NCBI RefSeq assembly: GCF_003987215.1
Contig: NZ_PIPW01000001.1
Coordinates: 682,001 to 746,000, forward strand
DNA: 64,000 nt
Reading direction: 5' to 3'
Source: Pseudidiomarina halophila
GTDB lineage: Bacteria; Pseudomonadota; Gammaproteobacteria; Enterobacterales; Alteromonadaceae
The notes under the pieces are model-generated. The model saw nothing but the letters and a program-made list of their open reading frames with translations, had not been told where the DNA came from and did not search any database. Of this stretch, positions 1-7,460 are shown piece by piece (position 1 is the stretch's first letter; each line of letters opens with the position of its first letter). The translations under genes were made by a program, and so were the position numbers.

Positions 1-1
1 G

Positions 2-1048
2 CAGGAGGCGATGCCAGAAATTGGCTTTCCGCGCGTAGGCTATCAACCAACACAGCCACAGCTGCGGGTGAATATTGACCGGCGCCGGGCGTCAGATCTC
101 GGTGTTTCCCTCAGTGATGTCGCGGCCACCTTACGGGTTGCTATCAATGGCGATGACATTGTCGATTTGAACATTGGCGATCAGGCTGTGCCAATCATGT
201 TGCAAGCTGAGCGCAGTCAGATTAAATCACCTACGGATCTCTCTAACCTGTACGTGGGCAGCGCGGATGGCTCATTAGTGCCACTTTCAAGTGTTGCTAC
301 GATTAGCGAGGAGGGGGTTGCTGCAGAGCTTGAGCGTCGTGCCCAACGTCGTGCAATCGAAGTCGACATGCAGATGCCGACCAGTATCCCAATTGAACAG
401 GTGGTTGAGAAATTACGTGAAATCGCAGCTGAAACATTACCTGATAACATAGGTATGGTATTGCTGGGCGAGGCGGAAGCTTATGAAGAAACTGAACGCG
501 AAATCATGATGACTTATGTGCTGGCTTTCTTAATTGTATTGCTGGTACTCGCAGCTCAGTTTGAAAGCGTAAACAGTGCTATTGTGGTTATGGCGACGGT
601 ACCTTTTGGTATTGCTGCTGCATTCTTCGCATTGTTCCTTACCGGTACGTCGATAAATATTTTCTCGCAAATTGGCTTGGTTATGCTGATTGGCTTAATA
701 GCGAAAAACTCCATCTTGTTGGTTGAGTTTGCTGACCAGCTGCGTGATAAGGGCCAATCTGTGCGCGAAGCTGTTGAAAATGCCGCTGATATCCGTTTAC
801 GCCCAATTATGATGACACTGGTATCAACATTGCTTGGCGCCTTGCCATTGATACTCTCGGTCGGCGCCGGAGCTGAAGCCCGTAATTCGATTGGTTGGGT
901 GGTGTTCGGTGGACTTGCCTTTGCAGTCGTGTTTACGCTTTACTTAACTCCGGTTATCTACCTGGGATTGGCGCGTTTTACCAAGCCGCGTGCTGATGAA
1001 ACCCAGCGTTTAGAGAATGAAATGGAAAAAGCGGAAGAACAGCAATGA
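2..1048 (+). CDS. RND-family efflux pump inner-membrane subunit, C-terminal part (5' end outside window)
   Basis: This is the last 348 residues of a resistance-nodulation-division (AcrB/MexB-like) proton-driven exporter; the reading frame is open from the window edge, so the ATG at position 11 is internal. The first part is periplasmic porter domain. It is followed by a transmembrane bundle starting near base 505, with the family hallmark AAQFESVNSAIVVM and the segment GLIAKNSILLVEFA. The C-terminal tail is charged. The class exports drugs, bile salts or solvents through a periplasmic adaptor and an outer-membrane channel, whose genes are presumably upstream. The stop codon overlaps the next start (ATGA at 1045-1048). 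Substrate cannot be told. Confidence 0.95.
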   Translation, partial: QEAMPEIGFPRVGYQPTQPQLRVNIDRRRASDLGVSLSDVAATLRVAINGDDIVDLNIGDQAVPIMLQAERSQIKSPTDLSNLYVGSADGSLVPLSSVATISEEGVAAELERRAQRRAIEVDMQMPTSIPIEQVVEKLREIAAETLPDNIGMVLLGEAEAYEETEREIMMTYVLAFLIVLLVLAAQFESVNSAIVVMATVPFGIAAAFFALFLTGTSINIFSQIGLVMLIGLIAKNSILLVEFADQLRDKGQSVREAVENAADIRLRPIMMTLVSTLLGALPLILSVGAGAEARNSIGWVVFGGLAFAVVFTLYLTPVIYLGLARFTKPRADETQRLENEMEKAEEQQ

Positions 1049-1581
1049 TAAAGTCAGCCGGATTTAAATTAATAGTCGCACTTGCAACGGTAACATTCAC
1101 AGTGAGTGCGGCCGCAGAGGTCACGGATAGTCGGCATGACGGATTTACTTTAAACTTCGAACGTCGGCTTCCGGTAAACCCTGTTGGAGCTTTCGCGGCC
1201 ATGACCAGTGAAATAGATAACTGGTGGATTGCTGCACACACCTGGTATGGCGACAGCCAAAACATGTACCTTGATGCTAAACTCGGTGGTTGTCTGTGCG
1301 AAGTCGCAAAGCAGGGACAAACCGAACACCTGCGGGTGATTAAAGTTGAGCCAGGCAAACTCATTCGTTTTAGTGGTGGTCTTGGGCCATTGCAGGGCGA
1401 AGGTTTACACGGCGTAATGGACTGGCGCCTGCAAGCAACCGATGACCCCAATCAAAGTATCCTCAAAGTTTATTACCGTGTCGGTGGCTACTCGCCGAAC
1501 GATCTTTCCGAGTGGGCACCAGCAGTCGATGGCGTGCTGCAACAACAGATGGATTCGCTAAAAGCCTATCTGGAACAGTAA
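1045..1581 (+). CDS. Exported SRPBCC (AHSA1-like) domain protein
   Basis: This 178-residue protein starts with a signal peptide (basic start, hydrophobic stretch, possible AxA cleavage near residue 25). The rest looks like the START/SRPBCC fold used by AHSA1-type ligand-binding proteins: an acid-rich N-terminal strand, the WW motif near residue 53 and a C-terminal amphipathic helix ending the ORF. The start ATG overlaps the stop of the RND pump gene by four bases, so translation is probably coupled to the pump. A periplasmic ligand-binding role alongside efflux is inference; no catalytic residues are evident. Confidence 0.8.
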   Translation: MIKSAGFKLIVALATVTFTVSAAAEVTDSRHDGFTLNFERRLPVNPVGAFAAMTSEIDNWWIAAHTWYGDSQNMYLDAKLGGCLCEVAKQGQTEHLRVIKVEPGKLIRFSGGLGPLQGEGLHGVMDWRLQATDDPNQSILKVYYRVGGYSPNDLSEWAPAVDGVLQQQMDSLKAYLEQ

Positions 1582-1748
1582 GCAGAATCGTGCGCTACGT
1601 GAAATCTGTACTATTCATAGGGCAGTTACTGCCAAATAATTACGTAAGAACACCAAATTATGTGAACACCCACTTAGGTTTATATTACTTATCCATAGAC
1701 CATTTAACATAATATACATTATGCGCAATTGGTAAAATGGTAAATAGA

Positions 1749-1765
1749 GGGGGTTTCACGCCCCC
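1749..1765. repeat. Short GC inverted repeat in the 1582-1849 gap
   Basis: A GGGGG run at 1749-1753 faces CCCCC at 1761-1765 with a 7-base loop. It could form a small hairpin after the SRPBCC gene, but there is no T-run, so it is not a convincing terminator. The rest of the gap is AT-rich with no gene visible. Confidence 0.35.
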
Positions 1766-1771
1766 GGTGAA

Positions 1772-1800
1772 TTGTGTCTGGCGGTGCTTCAGCTTAAACT
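1772..1800 (+). promoter_or_regulatory. Possible sigma-70 promoter of the TraB/GumN gene
   Basis: TTGTGT at 1772-1777 and TAAACT at 1795-1800 are separated by 17 bases and lie 50 bases upstream of the start codon. Both boxes are imperfect. Confidence 0.35.
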
Positions 1801-1849
1801 GCACCTAGGTTTAACAATGATTCAAAAAAACTCATAAGGACATCAGGAC

Positions 1850-2716
1850 ATGTTGAAAAGATTTTCCACGCTTATGGCCGCTGGCATTTTGTCAGTTGGC
1901 AGTGCTCAGGCGTCGCTGCTTTATAAAATCAGCGGTAACGAAATGGCAGAACCCTCTTACCTGTTTGGTACCATTCACATGATTTGCGCGAACGATTTTA
2001 CCGTTCACGAACAAACAGCAACGGCTTTTAATGAAGCTGATCGTTTGATTATGGAGCTTGATATGGCGGATCCGGGCGTCATGCAATCAATGCAAACGAA
2101 GTTACTTGACCCTCAGGGTCGTAAACTTTCGGCCCAGCTAAGCGAGGATCAATACGTGCTACTGGATAACTTTTTGACCGAAACCATGGGTATGGGATTA
2201 ACCACCTTCGATGGTATGCGGCCATTTATCTTAAGTAGCATGGTCATGACCTCGCAAATGGGTTGTGAGCAGCAAATGTCTTATGAAGGCCACTTCACTC
2301 AGCAAGCCGTGCAACAGCAAAAAGCGGTTGATGGCCTGGAAAGCGTTGATTTCCAGTTTGGTATATTCGACCAAATCCCCTATGAAGAGCAGGTACAGTG
2401 GTTAATTGAAGCCTTAGAAGATGAATCTGCTGCAAAGGCTGAACTGGATAAAATGATCAAATTGTATGTCGCAGAAGACATGGAAGGCCTTTACCGGATG
2501 ATTGCGGATACCGACGCCTATGCAGAATACACCGCGTTATTACTGGATGATCGCAACCGTAACTGGCAACAACAGCTGGATGCTGAATTACAGGCTCCGG
2601 GAAGCGAATTTATTGCGGTCGGTGCAGGCCATTTAGGTGGCAATGCTGGTATGATCAAGCTGCTTAAGGACTTAGGCTATTCGGTTGAAGCTGTTTCAAC
2701 CCAGGTTCAAGATTAA
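1850..2716 (+). CDS. TraB/GumN (TIKI-superfamily) exported protein
   Basis: This 288-residue protein has a signal peptide ending near the SAQA at residues 18-21. It then shows the family signatures: YLFGTIHM, with the GxxH motif at residues 40-43, and a second GxxH (GAGH) at about 258-261. In the eukaryotic TIKI members, paired GxxH motifs and acidic residues form a metal-dependent protease site; bacterial members are largely uncharacterised, so proteolysis is only a possibility. The ATG is preceded by AAGGA. The gene appears to be transcribed alone or with the LonB-like gene 20 bases downstream. Confidence 0.85.
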   Translation: MLKRFSTLMAAGILSVGSAQASLLYKISGNEMAEPSYLFGTIHMICANDFTVHEQTATAFNEADRLIMELDMADPGVMQSMQTKLLDPQGRKLSAQLSEDQYVLLDNFLTETMGMGLTTFDGMRPFILSSMVMTSQMGCEQQMSYEGHFTQQAVQQQKAVDGLESVDFQFGIFDQIPYEEQVQWLIEALEDESAAKAELDKMIKLYVAEDMEGLYRMIADTDAYAEYTALLLDDRNRNWQQQLDAELQAPGSEFIAVGAGHLGGNAGMIKLLKDLGYSVEAVSTQVQD

Positions 2717-2739
2717 AGTAAATAATTAAGGATAAATTG

Positions 2740-4653
2740 ATGCGCGTCGCCGCTGAACAATTGCAGCCTCCCATAGATGAATGGGCGCAACAGCGCCCTG
2801 CTTCTCCGCAAGCTAATCCACTTATTGGTCAGGATCGGGCGTTAGCCGCGATTAAACAAACCATGCGTATTGGCGGACGTTATGCGCACGGCTACGTGGT
2901 AACTTCGCCAGGATTGCGTGTAGTGGATGTACTACAAGAGTTACAGGCGCGTCATCAATGGATTCATTTTGAACGGTTCGATTGGTTGTACCTGGCGAAT
3001 CCTGATTCCGCGAACGAACCTTTATGTGTCAATGTGCCAGCAGGTACTGCCCGCGCAGTATTAGAAGGCTTAATGGCAATTTTCGAGTTGGATCCAGATG
3101 CCCGGGCCAGCGCAATGAAAAAATTAACCGACACCTTTGTCAGTGAGCGACTCGCCAGTTATCTGGAGAAAATCAAAGACAAGAGTCTGGCCGATTTGCC
3201 CGGTAAAGAACTGGCTATGGTTATCGTCGAATCGGATGCTCAGTCAGACGATTTCGTGCTTTGCGATCGGGTTACAGAAACCAGTTTGTTCGGCAGTATT
3301 CGACTGCAGTCAGTTGAAGGGACAATATCCTCAGAGTTACATTTGATCCAACCGGGCGCGCTATTAAAAGCAAACGGTGGCGTCCTGGCCATCGATGCCG
3401 AAGAATTGCTGATGCAGCCTGGCTTATGGCGGAAATTGAAGTATATCCTGCGCACCAGCCTATTTCACTGGCCCCAGCCAGGTGAAGCAAATATCGCTGC
3501 CTATTATCAACCAGAGCCGGTACCGATTCATTTAAAAGTACTGCTACTTGGTGATCGTTCAATCTATGCACAACTTCGTGAATTGGATCGTGATTTTGAT
3601 AACCTTTTCCCTTATCTGGCGGACTTTTCTTCCCATTACCCGGTAAGTCAAAACCCACTGGTGCCCTACTTTGATTATCTAAGTTATGTTGAACGTGAAG
3701 CTGCTACCTTGCCGCTCGCACGCTCGGCGATCCCGCTTGTATTGAAGTACGCGTCGCGCTTAAGCGACTATCAAACCGAGCTATCCCTCGACACCATAGC
3801 GCTCATGCAGCTTTTGCGGGAGGCAGCTGCGCTGGCAGTCGAGCAAGAGCGTGACTGCATTGATCACGATACGATTCTGGCGGTATTACAACAACGCCTG
3901 CATCGCGATGGTTACATCGCTGAACTAAGCCGGCGGCAAATTCTTGAAGGCCAGGTTTATATTGAAACCAGCGGTAGCGTTGTCGGCCAGGTTAACGGTC
4001 TGACGGTGGTCTCCATGGGTGGCACTGAATTTGGTGAACCGACACGGATTACTGCCACGGTGCATTATGGCGACGGTGACATCATTGATATCGACCGAAA
4101 GTCAGAGTTAAGCGGTAATATTCATACTAAAGGTGTGATGATTTTGTCGGCCTACATCGCCAATGTCTTTGCCCGCAGTGAAGAAATGCGTTTATCCGCC
4201 ACTATTGTGTTCGAACAGTCGTACTACGAAGTGGATGGTGATAGTGCCTCCCTCGCCGAACTCTGCTGTTTGCTTTCGGCGTTAGCCGAAGCACCAATTG
4301 CCCAGGGGCTGGCAATCACCGGCGCAGTCGATCAATTTGGTCGTGTACAAGCCATTGGTGCAGTAAATGAAAAAATTGAAGGGCATTTTGCATTGTGTCA
4401 GGAACGTGGTTTTGATGGCAAGCAAGGGGTGATTATTCCAAGTGCTAATCTGAGTCAGCTCAATCTCGAGCCTGACGTGATTGCAGCTGTGGTTGCTGGT
4501 CATTACCATGTTTATGCTATTGATGACGTGGCAGAGGCGCTCACTCTACTAACTGGTGAGAAACAGAACCACCTTTATGCCCGAATTGAGAAGCGTCTGG
4601 ACGAGCTGCAACACTGCGAACCAGAGCAACCATGGTACAAGCGAATCTGGTAA
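2740..4653 (+). CDS. ycbZ: LonB-like ATP-dependent protease (YcbZ/LonH family)
   Basis: This 637-residue cytoplasmic protein ends in an S16 Lon protease domain. The catalytic serine is residue 502 (in DGDSAS) and the catalytic lysine residue 545 (in VNEKIEG), the same 43-residue spacing as in Lon. The N-terminal half resembles the degenerate AAA region of YcbZ: a Walker-B-like segment GVLAIDAEEL lies near residue 212, but no clear Walker A is seen. I chose the ATG at 2740 over the TTG at 2737 because AAGGAT sits 7 bases upstream. It precedes fabA as in E. coli. Substrates are unknown. Confidence 0.9.
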   Translation: MRVAAEQLQPPIDEWAQQRPASPQANPLIGQDRALAAIKQTMRIGGRYAHGYVVTSPGLRVVDVLQELQARHQWIHFERFDWLYLANPDSANEPLCVNVPAGTARAVLEGLMAIFELDPDARASAMKKLTDTFVSERLASYLEKIKDKSLADLPGKELAMVIVESDAQSDDFVLCDRVTETSLFGSIRLQSVEGTISSELHLIQPGALLKANGGVLAIDAEELLMQPGLWRKLKYILRTSLFHWPQPGEANIAAYYQPEPVPIHLKVLLLGDRSIYAQLRELDRDFDNLFPYLADFSSHYPVSQNPLVPYFDYLSYVEREAATLPLARSAIPLVLKYASRLSDYQTELSLDTIALMQLLREAAALAVEQERDCIDHDTILAVLQQRLHRDGYIAELSRRQILEGQVYIETSGSVVGQVNGLTVVSMGGTEFGEPTRITATVHYGDGDIIDIDRKSELSGNIHTKGVMILSAYIANVFARSEEMRLSATIVFEQSYYEVDGDSASLAELCCLLSALAEAPIAQGLAITGAVDQFGRVQAIGAVNEKIEGHFALCQERGFDGKQGVIIPSANLSQLNLEPDVIAAVVAGHYHVYAIDDVAEALTLLTGEKQNHLYARIEKRLDELQHCEPEQPWYKRIW

Positions 4654-4672
4654 AGTGACTAGTCGGACTTGT

Positions 4673-4694
4673 TTAGCGTACAAGTGTTCGCTAA
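4673..4694. promoter_or_regulatory. FabR-type operator within the fabA promoter
   Basis: A 22-base dyad with one mismatched pair has the core AGCGTACAAGTGTTCGCT (4675-4692). It closely matches the FabR operator I remember from E. coli fabA and fabB. It sits exactly between a TTGTTT box (4669-4674) and a TAAGCT box (4692-4697) spaced 17 bases apart, so a bound repressor would block RNA polymerase. This predicts control of unsaturated fatty-acid synthesis by a FabR/DesT-type repressor. Confidence 0.65.
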
Positions 4695-4730
4695 GCTAGC
4701 TGCACTTTTCACGCCGCAGACAAGGTGTTT

Positions 4731-5243
4731 ATGACTCAATCAAGCTTAAATCGCGAAGACCTGCTCGCTTGCTCCGAAGGCAAGATGTTTGGTCCAGGGA
4801 ATAGCCAGTTGCCCGCCCCCAACATGCTGATGATGGATCGCATTGTCACCATTAGTGACGAAGGCGGCGAATACGGTAAAGGCTTCATCCACGCTGAACT
4901 CGATATCACCCCGGATCTTTGGTTCTTTGAATGCCATTTTAAAGGTGATCCGGTTATGCCGGGCTGTCTCGGATTAGATGCCATGTGGCAGTTGACGGGC
5001 TTCTTTCTGGCCTGGAGCGGCGGCCCCGGCCGTGGCCGTGCGCTAGGTGTTGGCGAAGTAAAATTCACTGGTCAGATTCTCCCGACAGCCAAGAAAGTAA
5101 GCTATTTCATTGATATGAAGCGCGTAATTAAGCGTAAATTATTCATGGGCGTAGCTGACGGTCGCGTTGAAGTTGACGGTAAGACCATCTATACCGCTAA
5201 GGATCTTAAGGTAGGATTGTTCACCGACACATCCAACTTCTGA
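4731..5243 (+). CDS. fabA: 3-hydroxydecanoyl-ACP dehydratase/isomerase FabA
   Basis: FabA dehydrates 3-hydroxyacyl-ACP and isomerises the C10 trans-2 to the cis-3 intermediate, the entry to anaerobic unsaturated fatty-acid synthesis. The 170-residue product is nearly colinear with E. coli FabA. The catalytic histidine is residue 69 (in [12 protein letters not shown]) and the aspartate residue 83 (in GLDAMWQL). I chose ATG 4731 over GTG 4725 because AAGG lies 5 bases upstream and the length fits. The gene is followed by a terminator shared with convergent rmf and preceded by a FabR-type operator. Confidence 0.97.
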   Translation: MTQSSLNREDLLACSEGKMFGPGNSQLPAPNMLMMDRIVTISDEGGEYGKGFIHAELDITPDLWFFECHFKGDPVMPGCLGLDAMWQLTGFFLAWSGGPGRGRALGVGEVKFTGQILPTAKKVSYFIDMKRVIKRKLFMGVADGRVEVDGKTIYTAKDLKVGLFTDTSNF

Positions 5244-5270
5244 TTCCGTCTGGCACAATCACGTTTTCAT

Positions 5271-5304
5271 AAAAAAGCCCGCTTTATGCGGGCTTTGTTT
5301 TTTC
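5271..5304. terminator. Bidirectional terminator between fabA and rmf
   Basis: The stem GCCCGC (5277-5282)/GCGGGC (5288-5293) is flanked by an A6 run on the left and a T-rich run on the right. It can therefore end fabA transcription on the plus strand and rmf on the minus strand. Confidence 0.85.
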
Positions 5305-5342
5305 AGAAGTTGATAATCTTTAGCTAATTTGCCTTGGACAGA

Positions 5343-5519
5343 TTAACGATATAATCCTACACTCCGCGCTTCTTGCGCGTCGCGCCAACCGCCTAACCAC
5401 TGACAACGAATTTCTTGATTTTGATACGGACATAGCTCTTTTGATCGACCCGCTACACCAGCTTGGAAACCTTTTGCATGTGCCCGTTCCAGGCGATCGC
5501 GTTTCTGTCTTTTCATCAT
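5343..5519 (-). CDS. rmf: Ribosome modulation factor RMF
   Basis: RMF is the small basic protein that pairs 70S ribosomes into inactive 100S dimers in stationary phase. The 58-residue translation begins MMKRQKRDRLERAH and contains AGVAGRSKELCPYQ and QWLGGWRDA, which line up with E. coli RMF along its length except the last few residues. Two adjacent ATGs are possible (5519 and 5516); GAGGA lies 5 or 8 bases upstream, and E. coli RMF starts like the second. It is convergent with fabA, as in E. coli, and has its own promoter and an unusual 5' hairpin. Confidence 0.95.
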   Translation of the reverse strand: MMKRQKRDRLERAHAKGFQAGVAGRSKELCPYQNQEIRCQWLGGWRDAQEARSVGLYR

Positions 5520-5558
5520 TAATTTCCTCGTCCAGTTGTTCTTGTAATCTTTCTTACT

Positions 5559-5582
5559 AAGAGCGAATTTTTTTTCGCTCTT
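5559..5582 (-). promoter_or_regulatory. Stem-loop at the predicted 5' end of rmf mRNA
   Basis: A 9-base perfect stem, AAGAGCGAA (5559-5567) with TTCGCTCTT (5574-5582), encloses a 6-base loop that is all A on the transcript. The predicted start site falls within a few bases of the stem, so the hairpin would be 5'-terminal, about 40 bases before the start codon. Confidence 0.55.
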
Positions 5583-5584
5583 GT

Positions 5585-5616
5585 ATTATAGATAGCAACT
5601 TAGAGAGGGAGTTCAA
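5585..5616 (-). promoter_or_regulatory. rmf promoter, sigma-S-like extended -10
   Basis: On the minus strand TATAAT (5590-5585) is preceded by C, as preferred by sigma-S. The nearest -35-like box, TTGAAC (5616-5611), is 20 bases away, too far for a good sigma-70 promoter. Stationary-phase sigma-S use is inferred from this and from the known biology of RMF. Confidence 0.5.
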
Positions 5617-5620
5617 TAGC

Positions 5621-5668
5621 AAAAAAAAACGCTTTTCCAGTTCGCCGGCTAAGCTGCTGAAAAAGCGT
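5621..5668 (-). terminator. Terminator after the DUF3466 gene
   Basis: On the minus strand ACGCTTTTTCAG (5668-5657) pairs with CTGGAAAAGCGT (5640-5629), followed by a run of T bases. It separates the DUF3466 gene from the rmf promoter immediately downstream. Confidence 0.85.
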
Positions 5669-5707
5669 CAGATCTGCGTTCAATTTTTTTTAGAACAAGT
5701 TTTTCCG

Positions 5708-7453
5708 TTAAGCTTTGATCCAACGACGAACCGTAATAAGGCCACCGATCAAGAACATAGCGAAGAGACCTCCGAAGCCAGTCGCAGCGCCCTGGCGCTC
5801 AACACGATTATCTATAACTGAACATTGATTGGGTTCCCCCGAGGTGGGATCCAGGATAATCGTCTTGGCAAACTGCTCAGTTCGCATATTGCCTTCATCA
5901 TCGACAATTTCAGTTTCGTTAATTGTCGTTGCGGCAATCACACCATCATTATTAATGCCATCGGCAGTGGCAATAAATAACTCAGCTTCGCAGTCAACAG
6001 TAGTATTGAGATCGACAAAGGCTACGTTTTCCGCGGCGCTATCGTAGCTGAAGCCAACCCGGCGACGTTGCGTCGACAAGCTTGCTTCAATCTCACCAGA
6101 ACCAACGATCACGCCGGCATTATTAATTGCTGCTGGTAAGGTACTGGACCCCACGAAAAATCCCGGGAGTTCGGTAAAGGTGTCAGTATCAATTTCATAC
6201 ATGAAGCCAACATTACGTTGAATCCCCTGAATGCTGCGGATGACAAAACCAATCACCTGGTTTTCATCATTAATGTCCGTTGCAGCGCCCCAGATATAAT
6301 CTGGATTTTCAGTGATTGGCAGGGTTTCGCCATCTTTAAAAATTGCAGGCATTTTGATCCGGCGATTTGCTTCGGCAATGCCTTCGTAATAGGTCCAGCT
6401 TTGGCCCACTGCAATACCATTATTATTGATTGCGAACGCATAGCTGGAGAAATCAGCGTCGTCGTCCTCAGCGCGTTCCATCAAGGTCGGATAGTAATCC
6501 ACAGTGATGATGTCACCGTTGGCATCGAGCTGCCACACTGCTGCCTGTATGTCGTAAATAGACTGATTGCTGGCAATGCTGGTGCGGTTGTAATAATTCT
6601 GCAGGTTTGTTGCTGTAGCATTGCGCAACGAAAACCAGCGCTGCCACATACAGCCGTAGACGGAACGGATCGCGTCACCTTCCGCAAGTGCGGTTTCACA
6701 CTGTTCCGCATACTCTATGGCGTCCGGACTCAAGGCCGTACTGACAAAACCGACCGCCATATTTTGATCGTTGATCTCCATCATGGCTGATTCACCACCC
6801 AAATAGGCCTGTTCTGGCGCTGGGTAGGTCTTGGTCTGGTTACCGTCTGCCCACATTGCCTGACGTATAAAATCGCGCTCAGCGGCTTCATAGGTAATAG
6901 TTTCCGGGTCATCGCCATCGGTGGTGTAAGTAAAACTCTCGTAGCGATAAGGTGCAGTGCCCCAACCTACCCGAATATCATTGTTATTCAGACCGTAAAA
7001 ATAGTGGTCAGAAGTGTTCGCTAATTCTGGGGTTTCGGGGTCGGTATCGTTAAAAAAGTTATTAAAAGTAACACTCTGGCCATCGAAATAGCCCGCAAAA
7101 TAGAAGCTGATGCGTGGATTCCGAAGCTGTGGACTGACGCTATCGCGCAATATGCGAACCAATTCGCTGTACTGGTTATAACTCAGTGAATAATCGGCCA
7201 GGTCTTCTGACTCAGGATCAATACCAATTGAGGCCAGTGTGCTTGGCTGAACCTTGGTTAAATCAATTTCAAGATCGTTAGGAAACTGTCCTAATAGCGT
7301 TGTATGCCGATTGTCGTTGATATCCGTTGGATACAAATGGCGGACTTCTTCAGGGGTTTCAAGTTGTTGAAACGTGAAGACTTCGGCCTTTGCCGGGCTT
7401 AAAAAAGACGAAGCGACAGCTACGCTAAGCACCCCTAAAGTAAATTTTTTCAT
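5708..7453 (-). CDS. DUF3466 family exported protein with C-terminal anchor/sorting-like tail
   Basis: The 581-residue product has a signal peptide (MKKFTLGVLSVAVASSFLSP, cleavage probably after AKA) and repeated modules containing IND/INN turns, such as DINDNR, EINDQN, AINNNG, DINDEN and AINNAG. These suggest a beta-propeller-like repeat fold. It ends with a glycine-rich hydrophobic helix and an RR cluster (GFGGLFAMFLIGGL, VRRWIKA), like C-terminal sorting tails. Function is unknown. The start at 7453 lies 7 bases after the uup stop, so it is probably the last gene of the rlmKL-glutaredoxin-uup unit; no strong ribosome site is seen, suggesting coupling. A terminator follows. Confidence 0.85.
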   Translation of the reverse strand: MKKFTLGVLSVAVASSFLSPAKAEVFTFQQLETPEEVRHLYPTDINDNRHTTLLGQFPNDLEIDLTKVQPSTLASIGIDPESEDLADYSLSYNQYSELVRILRDSVSPQLRNPRISFYFAGYFDGQSVTFNNFFNDTDPETPELANTSDHYFYGLNNNDIRVGWGTAPYRYESFTYTTDGDDPETITYEAAERDFIRQAMWADGNQTKTYPAPEQAYLGGESAMMEINDQNMAVGFVSTALSPDAIEYAEQCETALAEGDAIRSVYGCMWQRWFSLRNATATNLQNYYNRTSIASNQSIYDIQAAVWQLDANGDIITVDYYPTLMERAEDDDADFSSYAFAINNNGIAVGQSWTYYEGIAEANRRIKMPAIFKDGETLPITENPDYIWGAATDINDENQVIGFVIRSIQGIQRNVGFMYEIDTDTFTELPGFFVGSSTLPAAINNAGVIVGSGEIEASLSTQRRRVGFSYDSAAENVAFVDLNTTVDCEAELFIATADGINNDGVIAATTINETEIVDDEGNMRTEQFAKTIILDPTSGEPNQCSVIDNRVERQGAATGFGGLFAMFLIGGLITVRRWIKA

Positions 7454-7460
7454 ATGTGAT

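Noticed and set aside
978-1451. 157-codon minus-strand frame
   Set aside because: Antisense to the RND and SRPBCC genes, no ribosome site, no recognisable protein features.
1749-1765. GGGGG/CCCCC hairpin as a terminator
   Set aside because: No T-tract follows and the stem is only 5 pairs.
6218-6790. 190-codon plus-strand frame inside the DUF3466 gene
   Set aside because: A shadow of the opposite-strand gene, whose signal peptide, repeats and terminator support it as the real one.
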